This document shows, piece by piece, positions 30,782 to 32,038 of a DNA stretch of 32,038 bases. A program made the position numbers and the translations under genes. Origin of the DNA: Chara braunii (taxonomy: Eukaryota; Streptophyta; Charophyceae; Charales; Characeae); the NCBI GenBank assembly GCA_003427395.1, contig BFEA01000208.1:525713-557750 (forward strand), given 5' to 3'. The notes under the pieces were generated by a model. It ran no database searches. It had not been told where the DNA came from and saw nothing but the letters and a program-made list of their open reading frames with translations. Position 1 is the first letter of the stretch; each line of letters starts with the position of its first letter.

Positions 30782-31914
30782 TTCTTCAGAGCCTTCCACA
30801 GTTCGTCCCATTGCAGGGCAATCAATGCTGGCAGGTCCCACAGCCACTCACAGTCACTGGTTTCAGATTTTTCCAAACTATTCTCTTCTCTGTAAATGGG
30901 ACGCTGGACCCGATTTCCAGCAGGTGACGCTCTCCTTCGGTGCTAAAAAAAAAAAAAAAAAAGTTTGTCCCATTGTGGCATTAAACCTGTCTCGTTATGC
31001 TCCTTACAGTATCTCCTTGCTGCTTTTGCAGACGGAGGGTCAGGAACCTGCGACCTCTGCACTGCCACTCCCACCTTTGGCTTATACTTGATCAGAGCAG
31101 TGTCCTCCGCTAAATGGGACCGAGATTTTTTGTCCCACCCATACATTAAGGGTTCGACTTTGAAATTCTCAGCTTCTCCCAACAGTGTGACTGTCGGTAT
31201 CTTCTTGGTGCCTTTGTGTACAAGTACACGTAGTTCAGTGAGACTGTCCAAATCCAAATCTAGCACCACCTTTTCTCCTTGAAATCTCAGGGGGCGTTTA
31301 CCTCTCGCATGAGTGCCTTCGATCCAAACTTGAACTCTGTAGCCTGCTGTTCCCTCCTGACCATCTACTCTCCAAACTCTGCATCCTTCCGGAGATCTTA
31401 GCCAAGTATCTTTTTGAATTGACTGTGTTCTAAACCACCAGTACCTTTGCCGCTTGGAAAATAGCGGGCCTCGGGTAGGCATCCGACCTTTGCAGCGGCC
31501 GAAACGAAACGACGGCCGCCGATCAGATTTATCAACGGCAGTCATCGTCGGGCCCAACCTCCGAAAATTCAGGTGCCTGGGAAAACTGCCAGTTTTCCCT
31601 ATTTTCCCACGCGGGAAAGGTACTGGTGCCCAATGAGCAGGGACAACACTTGTTGTTATTTTCTCAACATTAGCTTCCACCAACCGTAGTCTGGGAAGTA
31701 TTCTTCGGATCTCCTGTTTGGATAACCACCCATTTTGTTCAAAATCCCAAAGCCCAGGTTTTTGTTTTCCCTTGCAGCCGTGGTATCCAGGGTCGCACCA
31801 CTTTTTTTTTTTTTTTGTGTGTGTGTTGTGGCGAACGGGGTATCGTGGACTGCGACGTTTCGCGGATTTGTTTTGTTGTGATGAATGGGGCGTCGTGGGC
31901 TGCAATGTTCGCAA
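30782..31914 (-). CDS. ORF-X: long open frame of unknown function, split by a SINE
   Basis: From 31914 to 30943 the minus strand is open for 323 codons with no stop. The first ~35 codons cross an A run and tandem repeats and are probably not real, so the protein-like part starts near [11 protein letters not shown]. Visible features: [20 protein letters not shown] (helical), [10 protein letters not shown], a basic middle ([18 protein letters not shown]), [50 protein letters not shown] and [12 protein letters not shown]. The last real residues GLMPQWDKL continue across the SINE as [11 protein letters not shown] and stop at the U6 junction. No signal peptide, membrane segment or known catalytic motif. 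A diverged copy at 9101-9427 shows it is a repeat family, possibly a LINE ORF1 or other transposon protein. Confidence 0.5.
30814..30962 (+). mobile_element. SINE-like element, copy 1
   Basis: A 149-bp insertion beginning CAGGGCAATCAATGCTGGCA and ending in 18 A (30945-30962). It is flanked by GTTCGTCCCATTG (30801-30813) and GTTTGTCCCATTG (30963-30975), a 13-bp target duplication with one mismatch, as made by LINE machinery. Its tail contains GGGACGCTGGACCC and ATTTCCAGCAGG, also present in the LINE 3'UTR near 22900 and in copy 2 at 21873, suggesting that the LINE family supplies its mobility. Clear pol III A and B boxes are not visible. It interrupts ORF-X. Confidence 0.82.
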
Positions 31915-31965
31915 TTTTTTTTTTTTTTGGTGTCAAATGGGGTGTCGTGGGCTGGGATTGTACAA
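31829..31965. repeat. ~50-bp tandem repeat, three copies
   Basis: GGCGAACGGGGTATCGTGGA, GATGAATGGGGCGTCGTGGG and CAAATGGGGTGTCGTGGGCT mark three diverged units, each followed by a CTGCRAYGTT-like word and a T-rich spacer with T runs (31801-31815; 31915-31928). Confidence 0.7.
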
Positions 31966-32038
31966 GTGCATAACATCCCCGCTGTAGGTAGCTGGCTCCA
32001 TTGCACCAAATATATCTTCCGCCAGAACATGCAAACAT
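31966..32038. other. Window end, nothing supported
   Basis: A minus-strand frame (SGGRYIWCNGASYLQRG) enters from beyond the window but is too short to judge. Confidence 0.3.

Noticed and set aside
1-32038. CRISPR arrays, tRNA and rRNA genes
   Set aside because: No regularly spaced repeats with unique spacers, and no tRNA or rRNA sequence was recognised on either strand.

Overview
The window looks like repeat-dominated nuclear DNA of a green-lineage eukaryote. Three observations point there. A U6 snRNA copy at 30683-30781 (minus) has the plant-type 3' half. A Ty3/gypsy chromovirus carries an initiator-Met primer binding site typical of plants. Two sequences end like plant LINEs and SINEs. A streptophyte alga such as Chara is my best guess, from the style of the chromovirus proteins, but this is not proven. 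I see no intact host gene, tRNA, rRNA or CRISPR array. Almost everything supportable is mobile or tandemly repeated DNA in several layers of nesting.

Left part (1-8120): AT-rich spacer with a ~520-bp tandem repeat and 25-bp minisatellite (1336-2262), (GA)n, long TTTA-rich DNA, composite TG / GC-hairpin / (TCAA)n units (5757-6250), a cluster of GC palindromes (6311-6490) and, at 6726-6779, a sequence with the full core of a type I hammerhead ribozyme.

Middle (8121-14385): three non-autonomous hAT-like DNA transposons with 8-bp target duplications. hAT-1 is at 8129-8898 and has an unoccupied paralogous site nearby. hAT-2 (11141-11628) is nested in hAT-3 (10933-11771). These are followed by a plus-strand Ty3 pol scrap (11780-12091) joined head-to-head to the 3' part of a minus-strand chromovirus (LTR part, polypurine tract, chromodomain, integrase). 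From 14386 to 19900 the DNA is AT-rich and old. It holds a fossil Ty3 RT/integrase (18325-19145) and a palindrome/direct-repeat complex (17190-17844). A foldback MITE, a deleted U6 relic and a decayed coding-like stretch follow (19911-20855).

Right part (21870-32038): a minus-strand chain consisting of ORF-X (31914 to 30782, an unrecognised long open frame interrupted by a 149-bp SINE-like element), then a full-length U6 snRNA copy, then the C-terminal end of a LINE ORF2 with 3'UTR and poly(A) (to 22698). The LINE reading frame is split by a 6.9-kb chromovirus (23474-30367) with a 4-bp target duplication, and removing it restores the frame exactly. The chromovirus has a complete 5' LTR, PBS, gag, protease, RT and RNase H, but integrase and most of the 3' LTR are deleted. 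It carries several in-frame stops, so it is dead. The most interesting items are the hammerhead, the ORF-X/U6/LINE chimera, the SINE/LINE shared tail and the coincident LTR breakpoints.
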